Source of the DNA: JBEKIK01 sp963845975 | GTDB lineage: Bacteria; Planctomycetota; Planctomycetia; Pirellulales; Thermoguttaceae | Direction of reading: 5' to 3' | Assembly (NCBI GenBank): GCA_963845975.1 | Contig: CAWJUD010000001.1 | Location: 682,001 to 746,000, forward strand | DNA length: 64,000 bases | Part shown: in pieces, positions 32,546 to 43,031 of the stretch | How the letters are laid out: each line of letters opens with the position of its first letter | Numbering within the stretch: the stretch's first letter is position 1 | Notes under the pieces: generated by a model | The model's input: the letters and a program-made list of their open reading frames with translations, nothing else | What the model was told of the DNA's origin: nothing | Databases searched by the model: none | Translations under genes and position numbers: made by a program

Positions 32546-34979
32546 ATGATTGCATTTGTCGCGTCTAAAAACGTTTTTCAGCACGGCGATGGAAACCGAA
32601 GGAAATGGTTCCGTCTGTCGCTCCTGGTCGTGGCGACTTTATTGATCGTCAACATCACATTATTGCTGGGCATACACTCCGGGATATGGGACGCGGCAAA
32701 TCTCTTTTGTCCATTTCAAATGCTGCTGGCCGATTACGCCCGGCACGGAGAATTTCTGCTCTGGACGCCGCTGTTAAACGCGGGTTATCCGGCGGGCATC
32801 GATCCGCAATTGGGCGCGTTTTCCCCAATTTCGGTCGGCCTGGGATTGCTTACCGGCGGTTACGAATTCGGATTTCGCGCGTACTGGTTGATCATCTGGG
32901 GGATCGGCGGGACGGGAATTGTAGTTTTAGCGCGGCATTTGTCGGCCCCGCGCTGGGCCGCTTACATTGCGGCCGTGGGCTTCATGTTTTCCGGAATCTA
33001 CATCGGACACGCCGAGCACACCTGTTTTCTCACGGTCATCTCATTTCTTCCTTGGATTATATGGCGATTAGACGCCGCCATTCTTAAAAGATCGTTGTCG
33101 GCGGCGGCCCAGGCCGGGGCTTTGTTCGGCCTTTCGGCGCTGGCCGGGTATCCGGGCATGGTGATTATCAGCGGCTGTTTTGCCTGCTTGTGGCTCGTGG
33201 GCGGCATTTGGCTGCGGGTCGATCCGGGTACGGAACAGAAACCGCCGCCTCAACGCGGTTTTTACGCCTTGGCCTTTGACAATTTACGCCGGACTATTGC
33301 ATCCGCCGTCGTATTTCTGGCGGTGGCGATGGTGGTTATGTCGCCTGCGTATTTGGGATTCATCGTGGAGGCGCGGGATTATTCGTATCGCGCCGACGCC
33401 TTGCCTCGCGATGTCGCGGTCAACATCAATGCCTTGCACCCGGCGGCGACGGCGACGTTTGCCGGGCCGTTCTTATCGATTGTCACAATCTCGAACCAGG
33501 AGGAACTGTATCCCGGCACTGATATCTCGACCTGCAGCATTTACATTTTTCCCCTGCTCGTTGTTTTAGCGGCGGCCGCCTTATGGCAAAAACCGCGCGA
33601 CGGCTTTCGATGGTACCTGGCGGTCTTGGGCTTGCTATGCCTGTTGTGCGCCATGGGATCGGCGCTCCCGTTGCGAGGCTGGCTTTACGATTGGTTTGCG
33701 CCATGCGGTATTTCCGGCATAGCGGGATTTTTCGCTGTTATTATGTTTTTGCCCTTGTGATCCTGGCTTTATTGGGCAGCCGTGATTTGAATGAGGCATT
33801 TTCGGGAGATAACAAGATTTGGAAAAGCCTGGCCATCTGCTGCTGTATGGCGGCAACTATGGCCATCGGCGTTTTTATTTGGATTTGTGCGAGACATGCC
33901 TCGCTGCTGAGCATGTATTACCTGATATTCGGGGTCGCACACCTGGCATTGGTTTGGCTGGGAACGAGCGCGGCCATGCTCATCGCTTGGAGAAGTAAAA
34001 ATTGCCAGGTCAGAGAGAGTGTTCTCAAGCGGTATATAGCCGGGCTTGTGATTGCGGACGCGGTTTTATCGGTCATTATTTGCACGCCCATGATGTATAT
34101 AAACAGGTTCGCGGCATGGAGCGGCGTTGAAGAGAAACACGTCGGTTCGATCGATCTTTCAGATCAAGGCTTCCAGCGGCAACTTCAACTGGATCCCGGC
34201 TGTCTGAATAACAATTTGCCCCAAAAAAAGGCCGTTTTTTGCGGTTACATTTCTTTGAAAAACTCCTTTCACCTGGAAACCGGTGAAAATCCGCTCTTAG
34301 CCGATATCGCCTTGGGTTCGGATCGCATCTGGTTCGCTCGCCAAGCCGCCCAGGTCCCGCTCAGCGAAGAATCCTTCCGCCAATATGCCCGACAAGCGGA
34401 ACAAAAGGGCCGGCCTTGCCTGGTCATTTCCAACCCGTCGGAAACGTCCTTCAAAAATACAACGTCAAGATCGGGCTATGCCGATGCCCCCGCGCCGGAA
34501 TCCTCGAGGACCTTCCCCCGCTGGAACATCAAAGCGTGAATTTATTGAAATATCGCTCCCGCGAACTAGTCTTCGACGTCTTTTGCCCGGATAAAGGCTG
34601 GATCCTGGTGACCGATCGTTGGGCGGCGGGATGGAGCGCCGCGGTCAACGGTCAAAAACAGCCCATCGCCGTAGGGAACTTTATTTTCCGCGCCCTGGCG
34701 GTGGAAAAAGGGCTTAATCGCATAAATTTCTATTATTGTCCCTTTGGTTATCCTTGGCTTCTTATCGCCAGTTGGGCGACGCTGGGAATTATTTTCGTGC
34801 TTCCTGTAGCGGCAATTGTTCGGACGAAATTCTCCGCCTCCCGGTGCAATTATATAAGCCCTATCATGCCCGAATTGGAGTTTGCCGAGACTCTAAAACG
34901 CAACCGAAAAAATGTCCGCACCATGCATCACGTAAAAAATAATCCTGTCCCAGGCCTTAGCGCATCTCGCCGCCAATAA
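32546..34979 (+). CDS. YfhO-like membrane protein, two frameshifts
   Basis: The three frames together give a YfhO/GT-C-like protein of about 810 residues: FCPFQMLLADYARHGEFLLW, TPLLNAGYPAGIDPQ (catalytic Asp region near the N-terminus), many transmembrane helices, a frame change near 33705 (WFAP to MRYFRH) and another near 34450 (SNPSETS to KYNVKIG), and a soluble C-terminal end with LVTDRWAAGWSAAVNG. The first two frames fit with one missing base each. The family transfers or flips glycan-linked moieties in Gram-positive teichoic acids; the role in planctomycetes is unknown. ATG at 32546 is tentative. Either decayed or an assembly artefact. Confidence 0.72.
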
Positions 34980-34992
34980 GGGCGGCAATAAG

Positions 34993-35090
34993 GGTGGACG
35001 GTGGGCAGTGGACGGTGGACGGTGGGCGGTGGGCAGTGGGCGGTGGACGGTGGGCAGTGGACGGTGTGCAGTGGGCGGTGTGCAGTGGGC
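34993..35090 (+). repeat. Heptanucleotide tandem repeat
   Basis: Fourteen consecutive 7-base units of the form RGTGGRC (GGTGGAC, GGTGGGC, AGTGGAC, AGTGGGC, plus GGTGTGC variants), 98 bases in total. Shorter runs of the same type occur at 21903-21937 and around 43819-43955. The region 34980-35335 holds nothing else recognisable. Confidence 0.9.
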
Positions 35091-35335
35091 GATAAAAGAA
35101 TCGTGAACTATGAGCGGTTAACTGTAAACAGTAAAGGCCCTTCCCAGCCGCTCCGGGTCGTATCATTTTGGTCAACAAATCGCGATTTTTCCACGTTTCC
35201 ATATCCGTTTGTCATGTTTTTCCGAATTCTTTTAGTCCACAAAGAACACGAATGGCACGAAGCGATGAGCGTAGCAGATTGGCGTGTGGATTTCCAGAGA
35301 AGAAAATTGGCCACCCCCGAAAAAGGGTTCAGGGT

Positions 35336-38300
35336 TCAGTCAAACATTTCCCCCTGGTTGGCTGTTCGTTTCGGTTTCATCCTGCGGACCTTCTTGGCTG
35401 TCCGGATATCTGGTTTTGACGGCTTATCAGTGACAAGTTGTTGCTGCCTTGGGGTTTGTTTATGTGCTCGAATGTCCTGGTTAGAAGGCTTCTCATTGGT
35501 CTCCTCGACAATTTTGATCTCCGCTTCGGTTAGGCTGTAAAGTTCATAGACTATCTGGTTGATTTGGCGGTCTATGGCGTCGATCTGGCGCTGGACAAGA
35601 GTACGGGCATGGTCGGTATTAGTATATTGAATCTCCTTGTAGAGACCAAGAATAGTGTTTACAAGGGACACAACATTCTTGTATTGAGGTGATTTTTTAT
35701 TGAGGTTCCTAGGTACTGGAAATTTATCAACGTATTGTGCACGAAATTCGAGATATCTATCAGTTTTACCTTCAAGAGCGGCACAGACATTAGAGAAATA
35801 GAAGAAACCAATATTCGAGTTGAGGACACCCAATAAGGCAAGGTCATCGGTGGGGAGTATGAAAGCTTTATCGTTGATTAAATATCCGTCTTGGTCGAGA
35901 GTAAAACGGCATTCGTTAGATATGATCGGATAAATAATCTTGGGCTTGTTCCCATAGGGCAAAAGAGCAACAGCTGGTTGTTGGAGTTCATACCACTTCT
36001 GACTTCCGGCTCGCGCTCGCAAAGTTTGCTTAAATGTCTCAAGATGTCGGAGTAATGCGGGATAGTCGTAAATGTCTTTATCAGGGTGAAGATAGACAAC
36101 CCGACGACCTGCATATGATATTGAATAGCGGCGGATATCTTTTCCGAACAGTATAGGTCGTAAACCAGAAACGCTCGATTTATGTTCGGCGATGAGTTTA
36201 TTTGCTTCTTTAGACTCAACAACAAATGCCTCATTGCAGCCCGTCTTTATACCATATAAAGCATGCGCGGCAATATATTCGGATATTTGTGTCCCACGTG
36301 CCCGCATGATATTGAGAAGTAATGACACTTCGCAACGGGTTAGATTCCATTCATTCGTAGACAAGGCATTTTCGGTTAGAGAAAACGATCTCATCATGGC
36401 GTAAGTTGAGACCGTCGAGGTGCCTAACTCAAACGCCGCTACTTCTGTAGGTGATGGAACAGGAGCATATTTTGGTGCAGGAGCTTTTTCGTTGTACGGT
36501 GATGCAATTAACACAAGAGTTCGAACTGTAGCACCTTTAAATACATTAGCACCTGCAAAATCAAAAATTGATTTTATTGAAGAACTCTGAGCAAGAAATC
36601 TGCGAAGAGGCTCACCATATTTTGCTCGTACGAATTTATTCGAAACTATTAATCCGAGAAGACCTTTGTTTGAAAGTAAAGATAGGCCGCGCTCTATAAA
36701 ATAGGCATAGAGATCGGATCTCTCTTCATGTGTAGAATACTTCATCCTAAGGTATTCTTTCACTGCTTTGAATGTTTCCATTCGCACATATGGTGGATTG
36801 CCAACAATGGCATCGAATCCGCCAGCATCTATGATCTGCTTAAACTCGACATGCCAATCAAAGGCATTTACATTGCGTGTACTGTCGGGATCAAGGAAAT
36901 CTTGTTGTCTGTTATTGTAGAAATCGTGCCCAATGAGGGAGTTGCCACATTTGATGTTTTCAGAGAGTGAAGGAAGCAGGGGACGGTGGAAGTCCAGCAC
37001 ATATTGCCGAGCGGACGCGGTGGTTTCTTCTTCGAGAAGTTTCAGGTATAGGGAGAGTTGAGAGACTTCAACGGCCTGCTGGTCGATGTCCACACCATAG
37101 ATATTATCAGTTAGGATGCGCCCCTTTTCTTCGAGGGAGAGGTGGAAGATGCCATCTCGTTTGATGACCGCCCCCTTTGGAGTCTTGGAAGAGTGATTGT
37201 TGTACCATAGTGTAATGTACTTGAGGAGATAGTCGTAAACACCCAGAAGGAAAGAACCGGATCCACATGCAATATCGGCAAATCGCATGTTGGTGATCTC
37301 ATCCGGAGATTTATCTTCAATGAGTTTTCCTACCGTATTTTGGACAATGTAATCAACGATATATTTAGGAGTGTAATAAACTCCGCCTGCTTTGCGGACT
37401 TCTGGTTTAAGGTCTAATTTAGCGCGCTTTGAAGTTGCGACAATAACGTTACCTAAAAAACGTTCATATATCGAACCGAGTATGTGCAGCGGAATATCAT
37501 TAAACAGATATTTGGACTTGTGATAGTCAAAGGCGTCAAGGATGTCAGTAAATACCTTCTCTTCGATGTCTAGTCCATCCGGATCATCAATGATGGAGTG
37601 ATATTTGAATACAATTCCATTGTAGGTTTTATCAAGGCGTCGGGAGATAGCAAGGAAATCTTGCCAAGCAGTGCGGCCTGAAGATTCTCCAAGTTTCGGT
37701 ATGATTGGGGCGGGTTCAATAAGCTTATCCTCCAGGAACCGAATAAAAACTAATCGGTCGAGAATTCGTTGGGTAATCTCTGTCAAGGTCAGTGAGTCAA
37801 GTTGTGAATTTTGGTTTTTTAAGCCACGGGCAAGTGAGCCACGTAGTTCATCGAGTGTATTTAAGAGAAGTTCATCGATTGCCCTATAGGCAATTGGGAA
37901 AAACGCCTTCTGGCCTGGCCTTCCCTTAGGTTTTGGGAGTGTTTCGGTGTATTTCTCAATAGAACCATCGGCTACAGCGGGGCGGGAGAACAGGAAGAAT
38001 ATCCTGGCAAACTTTTCCGGATCTATGTATTCCGTGAAATGATATTTTTCTAGGTGACGGTGGATCGCTGTGTCGATGTTCGCCTGAAAGCGACAATCAA
38101 TTACATGAAGCTGGTCAAAATCCGTCAGGATTCCTATTGCATGTCCGCGCTGGTTGGCGTAACGAATAATTTGGAAATAGTTATCGGGCGTTGCAATGTC
38201 GCCGCATGGTTTTTTCGCTTCGATGTAGAGAACTGGAGAATCAAAATGAGGTTGCAGCGCAAAGGCATAGTCGGCGCGACGTTGCGCGGTAGCCATTTGC

Positions 38301-38545
38301 ACATTACGCTCAACTTTGACTTCCTGTTGAAAAGGATTCTTCTGAATTTCGTGGTTCACATCCCAACCAAGGGCGATAAGGAATTTGTCAATAAAGTCCT
38401 TGCGGACCTCAGCTTCCTGGTAGGATGTGGAGAGATAGTATTTCGCGTTGGCGCCGAAATCACGAACTAAACCGCTGATGTTTCCAGCGGCTTCCTCAAG
38501 TGTCGGATTGAGAGGGTCTTTAGGATTGATCGTCTTGGTGGACAT
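35336..38545 (-). CDS. Type IIG restriction-modification enzyme (Eco57I-like)
   Basis: A 1069-residue single-chain enzyme. Residues 85-115 have the PD-(D/E)xK nuclease signature (RRADYAF ... LYIEAKK, with Asp92, Glu109, Lys111). The N6-adenine methyltransferase core has motif I ADIACGSGSFLLG (about 424-435), a VDIDQQAVEVSQLSLYLKLL motif and NPPY (583-586). The C-terminal 400 residues are a TaqI-like specificity domain with KTGCNEAFVV and KDIRRYSI. It cuts at a specific site and methylates the same site, so no separate methyltransferase is needed. AT-rich relative to neighbours, and without a visible partner gene. The last 50 residues are basic and variable. Confidence 0.88.
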   Translation of the reverse strand: MSTKTINPKDPLNPTLEEAAGNISGLVRDFGANAKYYLSTSYQEAEVRKDFIDKFLIALGWDVNHEIQKNPFQQEVKVERNVQMATAQRRADYAFALQPHFDSPVLYIEAKKPCGDIATPDNYFQIIRYANQRGHAIGILTDFDQLHVIDCRFQANIDTAIHRHLEKYHFTEYIDPEKFARIFFLFSRPAVADGSIEKYTETLPKPKGRPGQKAFFPIAYRAIDELLLNTLDELRGSLARGLKNQNSQLDSLTLTEITQRILDRLVFIRFLEDKLIEPAPIIPKLGESSGRTAWQDFLAISRRLDKTYNGIVFKYHSIIDDPDGLDIEEKVFTDILDAFDYHKSKYLFNDIPLHILGSIYERFLGNVIVATSKRAKLDLKPEVRKAGGVYYTPKYIVDYIVQNTVGKLIEDKSPDEITNMRFADIACGSGSFLLGVYDYLLKYITLWYNNHSSKTPKGAVIKRDGIFHLSLEEKGRILTDNIYGVDIDQQAVEVSQLSLYLKLLEEETTASARQYVLDFHRPLLPSLSENIKCGNSLIGHDFYNNRQQDFLDPDSTRNVNAFDWHVEFKQIIDAGGFDAIVGNPPYVRMETFKAVKEYLRMKYSTHEERSDLYAYFIERGLSLLSNKGLLGLIVSNKFVRAKYGEPLRRFLAQSSSIKSIFDFAGANVFKGATVRTLVLIASPYNEKAPAPKYAPVPSPTEVAAFELGTSTVSTYAMMRSFSLTENALSTNEWNLTRCEVSLLLNIMRARGTQISEYIAAHALYGIKTGCNEAFVVESKEANKLIAEHKSSVSGLRPILFGKDIRRYSISYAGRRVVYLHPDKDIYDYPALLRHLETFKQTLRARAGSQKWYELQQPAVALLPYGNKPKIIYPIISNECRFTLDQDGYLINDKAFILPTDDLALLGVLNSNIGFFYFSNVCAALEGKTDRYLEFRAQYVDKFPVPRNLNKKSPQYKNVVSLVNTILGLYKEIQYTNTDHARTLVQRQIDAIDRQINQIVYELYSLTEAEIKIVEETNEKPSNQDIRAHKQTPRQQQLVTDKPSKPDIRTAKKVRRMKPKRTANQGEMFD

Positions 38546-38561
38546 TCCTACTCCCAGCTAT

Positions 38562-38759
38562 TTACTCGGCCACTTGAAATTGCATGGTCCTTGTTTCGGC
38601 AACTCGTTTCGAGGCGTCAAGAACCTCGATGCCAATGAGGTTGCCGTCTTTGTCGTAATCGAGGATAACGCCGGGCTTGTCCTCGTCGCTTTCGGCCACC
38701 GGCCCGGATTTCAATTCGAACGTTAGGGTATCGGTCTTGGGATCGTAGGTCGCTTTCAT
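38562..38759 (-). CDS. DUF2283 family protein
   Basis: A 65-residue protein with the DUF2283 pattern: MKATYDPKTDTLTFEL, SDEDKPGVILDYDKDGNLIG, IEVLDASKR. The fold is beta-rich and the usual role is unknown; family members occur next to toxin or restriction genes. It is just upstream of the type IIG enzyme, 16 bases away, in the same direction, so the two are probably one transcript. Confidence 0.85.
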   Translation of the reverse strand: MKATYDPKTDTLTFELKSGPVAESDEDKPGVILDYDKDGNLIGIEVLDASKRVAETRTMQFQVAE

Positions 38760-38933
38760 ATGACAATGATACCGTAAGCAATACAGGCATGCAATCGGAC
38801 GTCTTCACTATCAGATCGTGGGAATCGCATATTATAGCAAGGGTGGCCAATTTTTTCACTGGAAATCGATTTTCCAATCTGCTAGGTTTAGCGCGATAAA
38901 TTTCAGTGCGAAAAAGCATGCGTTGGAGATGGC

Positions 38934-39539
38934 ATGATGGCTCATAGTGCGCAAAAAAAGCGGCCAAAAGGGCAGGGCCGAAAGGCGGAGCTTCGTAAAT
39001 CGCGTCGTGTGCCACTGCCGGCTTGCCCGGCAGTGCCTTCGTCCTCGCTCCAATCCCGTCCGCGGAACTTGCCGCTTTGGGCGCCGGAGGGGGTTGATCT
39101 GGATTTCGTGCCGGCCGAGGTGCAGCAGGCGGTGGGCGAACTGGTGCAACCGCTTTACGATCAATTCGTGATCGGCGCGGCCGACGGGCTGGAAAAATCG
39201 CTGGGCGTTACCATCTCGCATCTATTGTGGCTGGAAATCCTGGAACAATTCGACATCAAACGCGAATACACCCAGGTCGAGGCCGTACTGAACCTGGCGG
39301 GCAACCGGTCCGAAATGATCGACCGTCACCTGCGGCTGATCGACTCGAAACTCCGCGTGGGATATTTTCTCGTCCGCATCCGCGAGATGCGCAAACGTAT
39401 AAGCGAGCAAGCGCAAATCGGCCCGCCGGTTTTAAGCGAATTATCCGGCAATGCTCCCGTGGGCTTGATCCTCGATACGACGAATTTCCAAGAATGTCAT
39501 CCGCAGATTACGCAGATAGACACAGATAAGATAACTTGA
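38934..39539 (+). CDS. Conserved hypothetical protein
   Basis: A 201-residue protein. After a basic leader (KKRPKGQGRKAELRKSRRVP) comes WAPEGVDLDFVPAEVQQAVG, ELVQPLYDQFVIGAADGLEK, SLGVTISHLLWLEILEQFDI and MIDRHLRLIDSKLRVGYFLV. It looks helical and cytoplasmic. Similar proteins with this order occur in planctomycetes; the role is unknown. It is followed 3 bases later by a second conserved gene, so they form a unit. The last dozen residues (QITQIDTDKIT) come from a CGCAGATTACGCAGAT-type repeat. Confidence 0.6.
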   Translation: MMAHSAQKKRPKGQGRKAELRKSRRVPLPACPAVPSSSLQSRPRNLPLWAPEGVDLDFVPAEVQQAVGELVQPLYDQFVIGAADGLEKSLGVTISHLLWLEILEQFDIKREYTQVEAVLNLAGNRSEMIDRHLRLIDSKLRVGYFLVRIREMRKRISEQAQIGPPVLSELSGNAPVGLILDTTNFQECHPQITQIDTDKIT

Positions 39540-39542
39540 TCG

Positions 39543-40061
39543 ATGGATGTAATCGTGGCAAAATCGCGATTTAGTGCCCAAAAATATGCGGCCGGGTTTG
39601 AGCTGATTAAAACGCAAATCCTTGCACTTTCTACGCTTTTCGCTCAACAAGGGACTGTAGTCGCTACTTGGCGAAAATATGGCAAATCCCGACTGGGTCC
39701 ATATTTCAGACTGACGTATCGCGAGGGCGGCGTGCAGCGATCCATCTATCTGGGGCGCTCGGAAGAACTGGCCCAAGAGGTGGGCCGCTTGCTTGCCGGT
39801 CTCCAATTCCACCGCACCTGCCGCCGGCTGCGGACTCGACTACGTAGCTCGCTGCGCCTTGAAAAAACTCGGCTACGAGAAAACCTTCATGCCCACGGAT
39901 ATCGCATGAAAGGATTTGAGATACATAGAGCCTCTCTCAATACCGAAAATATTTGGAAATCAAGGAGTTACGATCTCTATAAAGCTCGTGAATCTGCCCT
40001 CACCCTAACCCTCTCCGGGCACCGACCGAAGGTTGGTCGGGAGAGGGGACTTTTGGGATGA
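39543..40061 (+). CDS. Conserved hypothetical protein (DUF6788-like)
   Basis: A 172-residue protein with GTVVATWRKYGKSRLGPYFR, LTYREGGVQRSIYLGRSEEL and an Arg-rich helix region. This WRKYGxSRLGPYFRLxYREG core recurs with the previous gene in planctomycetes, often near transposon DNA, and resembles DUF6788. The C-terminal tail (ALTLTLSGHRPKVGRERGLL) is encoded by a copy of the CCCTCACCC...GGGAGAGGGG repeat, which also supplies the stop codon. The native end is unknown. Confidence 0.6.
   Translation: MDVIVAKSRFSAQKYAAGFELIKTQILALSTLFAQQGTVVATWRKYGKSRLGPYFRLTYREGGVQRSIYLGRSEELAQEVGRLLAGLQFHRTCRRLRTRLRSSLRLEKTRLRENLHAHGYRMKGFEIHRASLNTENIWKSRSYDLYKARESALTLTLSGHRPKVGRERGLLG
40001..40046. repeat. 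CTCTCC/GGGAGAGG repeat with AACCTTCGGTTGG variant
   Basis: CCCTCACCCTAACCCTCTCC followed by GGGCACCGACCGAAGGTTGGTCGGGAGAGGGG; the hairpin interior differs from the usual copies. It forms the 3' end of the 39543-40061 gene. A related interior occurs at 52320-52345. Confidence 0.7.
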
Positions 40062-40299
40062 GCCCATAAAACGAAATCGCCTTGTGCGGGGAGTAGATGA
40101 AAACGGCGATCCGTTCCCACGGAGGACCGCGGGAACGAGGGGGCAAGGATGATTGTGGGAACGAGAATAGTGCCATCGTAAACGAACATGCCCACGGCAA
40201 GCGTGGGCATGGCACCTGTTGGATTCGATTATGCGTTTCCACGGGGACCGTGGGAACGAGAAGAAAGTGATTACTGAAAACTGGCCACTAAAAACTTTT

Positions 40300-40932
40300 T
40301 TAAACCAAACCTTTTCGCACGGCCCAGACCGCGGCCTGGGTGCGGTCGCTGACGGTGATCTTGCGGAGGATGTTTTGCACGTGTTCCTTGACGGTTTCGA
40401 CGCTGATTTCCAGGGATTTGCCGATTTCCTTGTTGCTTAAGCCCAGGGCCACATGGCGGAGGACTTGGGTCTCGCGCTGGGTCAAGGGGACGTCGTCGTC
40501 GTCGATGACCTGGCGGACTTTCATGGCCGCGGCGATGCGTTTCATTTCGCCGCTGCGGCTGGGCGATTCGCCGGCGGCCGCCGCGGCGATGGTGGCGATT
40601 ATAGCTTCGCGCGGCGAGCCTTTGAGCACGTAGTCGCATGCGCCCAGGGCCACCGCCCTGGCGATGTAGGTGGGATTGTCGTAAGTGGACAACATCACCA
40701 CGCGGCTCTCGGGAATTTTTGCGCGAAGTTTTTCCAAGGTGGACAAGCCGTCGCCGTCGGGCATGCGGATATCGAGCAAAATAACATCCGGCTTTTCCTT
40801 CAATGCGGCCTTGATGGCGTCTTTGCCGTTGGCCGCTTCGGCGATGATTTGAATGTCGGTTCCGGCCAGTAAACAAGCCAGGCCGGTGCGAATGACTTCA
40901 TGGTCATCGCAAATTAATAGACGAACAGGCAT
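40300..40932 (-). CDS. NarL/FixJ-type response regulator
   Basis: A 210-residue regulator: receiver domain 3-118 with phosphorylatable Asp54 (VILLDIRMPDG), Asp9-Asp10 and Lys104; C-terminal LuxR-type helix-turn-helix at about 147-205 (LTQRETQVLRHVALGLSNKE, EISVETVKEHVQNILRK). GGGAGG stands 9 bases before ATG. No sensor kinase is adjacent; it probably receives a signal from elsewhere. Confidence 0.92.
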   Translation of the reverse strand: MPVRLLICDDHEVIRTGLACLLAGTDIQIIAEAANGKDAIKAALKEKPDVILLDIRMPDGDGLSTLEKLRAKIPESRVVMLSTYDNPTYIARAVALGACDYVLKGSPREAIIATIAAAAAGESPSRSGEMKRIAAAMKVRQVIDDDDVPLTQRETQVLRHVALGLSNKEIGKSLEISVETVKEHVQNILRKITVSDRTQAAVWAVRKGLV

Positions 40933-41484
40933 CTTAAGCCTCCCTTAAAATTTTCTCGACCGCAAAACGGTCCAAATGGAATAAGGTCATTACGTTTTAT
41001 GTGAAAGATAGAGTAGAAAAGTGTTTCCTCTCGTTTCTCAATATTCATCTATTTTTTATGTTTAAATTCCCGAAACCCCAAAATGGCTTCCCTCAAATGT
41101 CGGTCGCTTAAAAAGGGGGATACTTTATCCTAGTACACTATGGAGCAGCATGTAATCCCCCAATGAAACGAAATACCCCCCCCGACTCAGCGGGATAAAT
41201 GCCGATTCGCAGGCCAATTCGAGGGGAGAAAATATAGCAGCTAAAGAATGATATATTAAGGTGGTTTATGAATTAATTACCTTAAAAATAGGGGGTAATC
41301 GGGGCATTCTGTTCCAATTCATTACCCAATTCTAATTGTTATTAACAGTAAAAACGCACCTAGTCCCCGCTGAATATTTATTAACCGGCAAAATAACCTG
41401 TTTATCTGGATTTATGCTTTGACATAAGTCGCGCCGTAACGTAGATATTTTGCAACAACCTTTGATAAGGGATCGGGTGATATT
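40933..41484. other. Divergent intergenic region
   Basis: About 550 bases between two divergent response-regulator genes. A GGGGGAT/ATCCCCC pair (about 41116 and 41155) is the only marked inverted repeat. It must contain both promoters; none was fixed with confidence. No gene was seen. Confidence 0.4.
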
Positions 41485-42870
41485 ATGAAACAACTAGGCA
41501 CAATATTGCTTGTTGACGACGACCGCCAGGTTCTGGCCTCCATGGCCGATTGGCTTCGCGATCAAGGTTATCCCACCGATACCGCTTCAACTTTGTCCGA
41601 AGCAACAGGCGCCGTGACTCGCAAAACATACGATCTGATTCTGGCCGACATCCGTCTGGGCGCTGAAGACGGTTTCGATCTGTTGACTTATTGCCGTAAA
41701 AACTATCCGGGCATTGCGGTAATAATGATCACCGGCTACGGCACCGTGGAAACTGCGGTGGAAGCCGTTCGTCAAGGGGCTTTCGATTTTCTCACCAAGC
41801 CGCTTATCGACGAAGAACTGATGATGGCCATCGAGCGGGCCTTCAACCAGAAAAAAGTGATCGAGGAAAACAAGACCCTCAGAGCCCAACTCGATATGCG
41901 CTACGGCATGGAAAATATCGTCGGCCGCGATCACCGCATGACAAAGGTGTTCGACATGATCGACGCCGTGGCCGATACCCGCGCCACCGTGCTTATAACC
42001 GGCGAGAGCGGAACGGGCAAATCGCTTATCGCCCGGGCCATTCACCGCCGCAGCAGCCGCCGCGACAAGCCGTTTGTGGAAGTCGCTTGCGGCAGCCTGC
42101 CGGAAACGCTGCTGGAAAGCGAACTGTTCGGTCACGTGGCCGGGGCTTTTACAGGCGCGGCCGGGGACAAGATGGGCAAGTTCATGCAGGCCAACGAGGG
42201 TACGGTTTTTCTGGATGAAATCGCCACCGCTTCGCCCGGCATGCAGGTCAAATTGCTGCGCGTGCTTCAGGACCTGGAGTTCGAGCAGGTGGGCGGGACC
42301 AAGACGTTCAAGATCGACACTCGCATCATCTTGGCCACCAACGAAGACCTGGGCAAGGCCGTGGCCGAAGGCCGGTTCCGCCAGGATCTTTTCTATCGCA
42401 TCAACGTGATCAATATCGAATTGCCCCCTATCCGCGAGCGGATTTCCGACATCCCTATGCTGGCCGAACACTTTTTGACCCGGGTCTGCGAAGATTCGGG
42501 CAAAAAGGTGCACGGCTTTACCGAGGAAGCGATGCAGGCCTTGCAGCGCTATCGCTGGCCGGGCAACGTGCGGGAATTGCAGAACGTCATAGAACGGGCC
42601 GTGCTTTTGGGCAAGGGCAGCGTGATCGGCATGGAAGACTTGCCGGCGGGCGTCAGCGCCGGCGGCGGCGTGACAATCGAGCCCTTGGACAACCGCTCGC
42701 TCAAGCAAGTCCTGGAAGGTCCGGAACGGCAGATCATTCTCGAAGTGCTGGAAGCCAATAATTGGAACCGCCAAATCACCGCCGAGGCCCTGGGCATAAA
42801 CCGCACCACGCTCTATAAGAAGATGAAACGCCTGGGGCTGGAAGAACTGGCAGTGTCAATGGGGCGGTAA
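41485..42870 (+). CDS. Sigma-54-dependent response regulator (NtrC type)
   Basis: A 461-residue regulator with receiver (Asp55 in LILADIRLG, Lys105), AAA+ domain with Walker A GESGTGKS (173-180), the sigma-54 contact loop GAFTGA (220-225), Walker B GTVFLDEIA, Arg-finger region RFRQDLFYRINV, and a Fis-type HTH at the end (NRQITAEALGINRTTLYKKM). It activates sigma-54 promoters after phosphorylation. No kinase gene is adjacent. In planctomycetes such proteins often regulate the cell envelope or nitrogen genes; the target is unknown. Confidence 0.93.
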   Translation: MKQLGTILLVDDDRQVLASMADWLRDQGYPTDTASTLSEATGAVTRKTYDLILADIRLGAEDGFDLLTYCRKNYPGIAVIMITGYGTVETAVEAVRQGAFDFLTKPLIDEELMMAIERAFNQKKVIEENKTLRAQLDMRYGMENIVGRDHRMTKVFDMIDAVADTRATVLITGESGTGKSLIARAIHRRSSRRDKPFVEVACGSLPETLLESELFGHVAGAFTGAAGDKMGKFMQANEGTVFLDEIATASPGMQVKLLRVLQDLEFEQVGGTKTFKIDTRIILATNEDLGKAVAEGRFRQDLFYRINVINIELPPIRERISDIPMLAEHFLTRVCEDSGKKVHGFTEEAMQALQRYRWPGNVRELQNVIERAVLLGKGSVIGMEDLPAGVSAGGGVTIEPLDNRSLKQVLEGPERQIILEVLEANNWNRQITAEALGINRTTLYKKMKRLGLEELAVSMGR

Positions 42871-43031
42871 GAATCTAATTCAATAAATCGAATGTCATCC
42901 ATTGTATGGCGGGAATTTTCCTCGCCGATGACATTTAGCCCGCCACCCATGTTATACCGAGTTCGGATTCTTTGTTTTACTCAGGATGATATCGGGTAGA
43001 CAGAGCAATCCGACTTATATATAGTGGCGAT

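Noticed and set aside
34993..35090. CRISPR array
   Set aside because: Units are 7 bases with no spacers; no cas genes were seen. Nothing else in the window has regular repeats with spacers.
41491..41506. Sigma-54 promoter-like GGCACAATATTGCTT
   Set aside because: It is inside the start of the coding sequence and the GG to GC spacing is one base too short.
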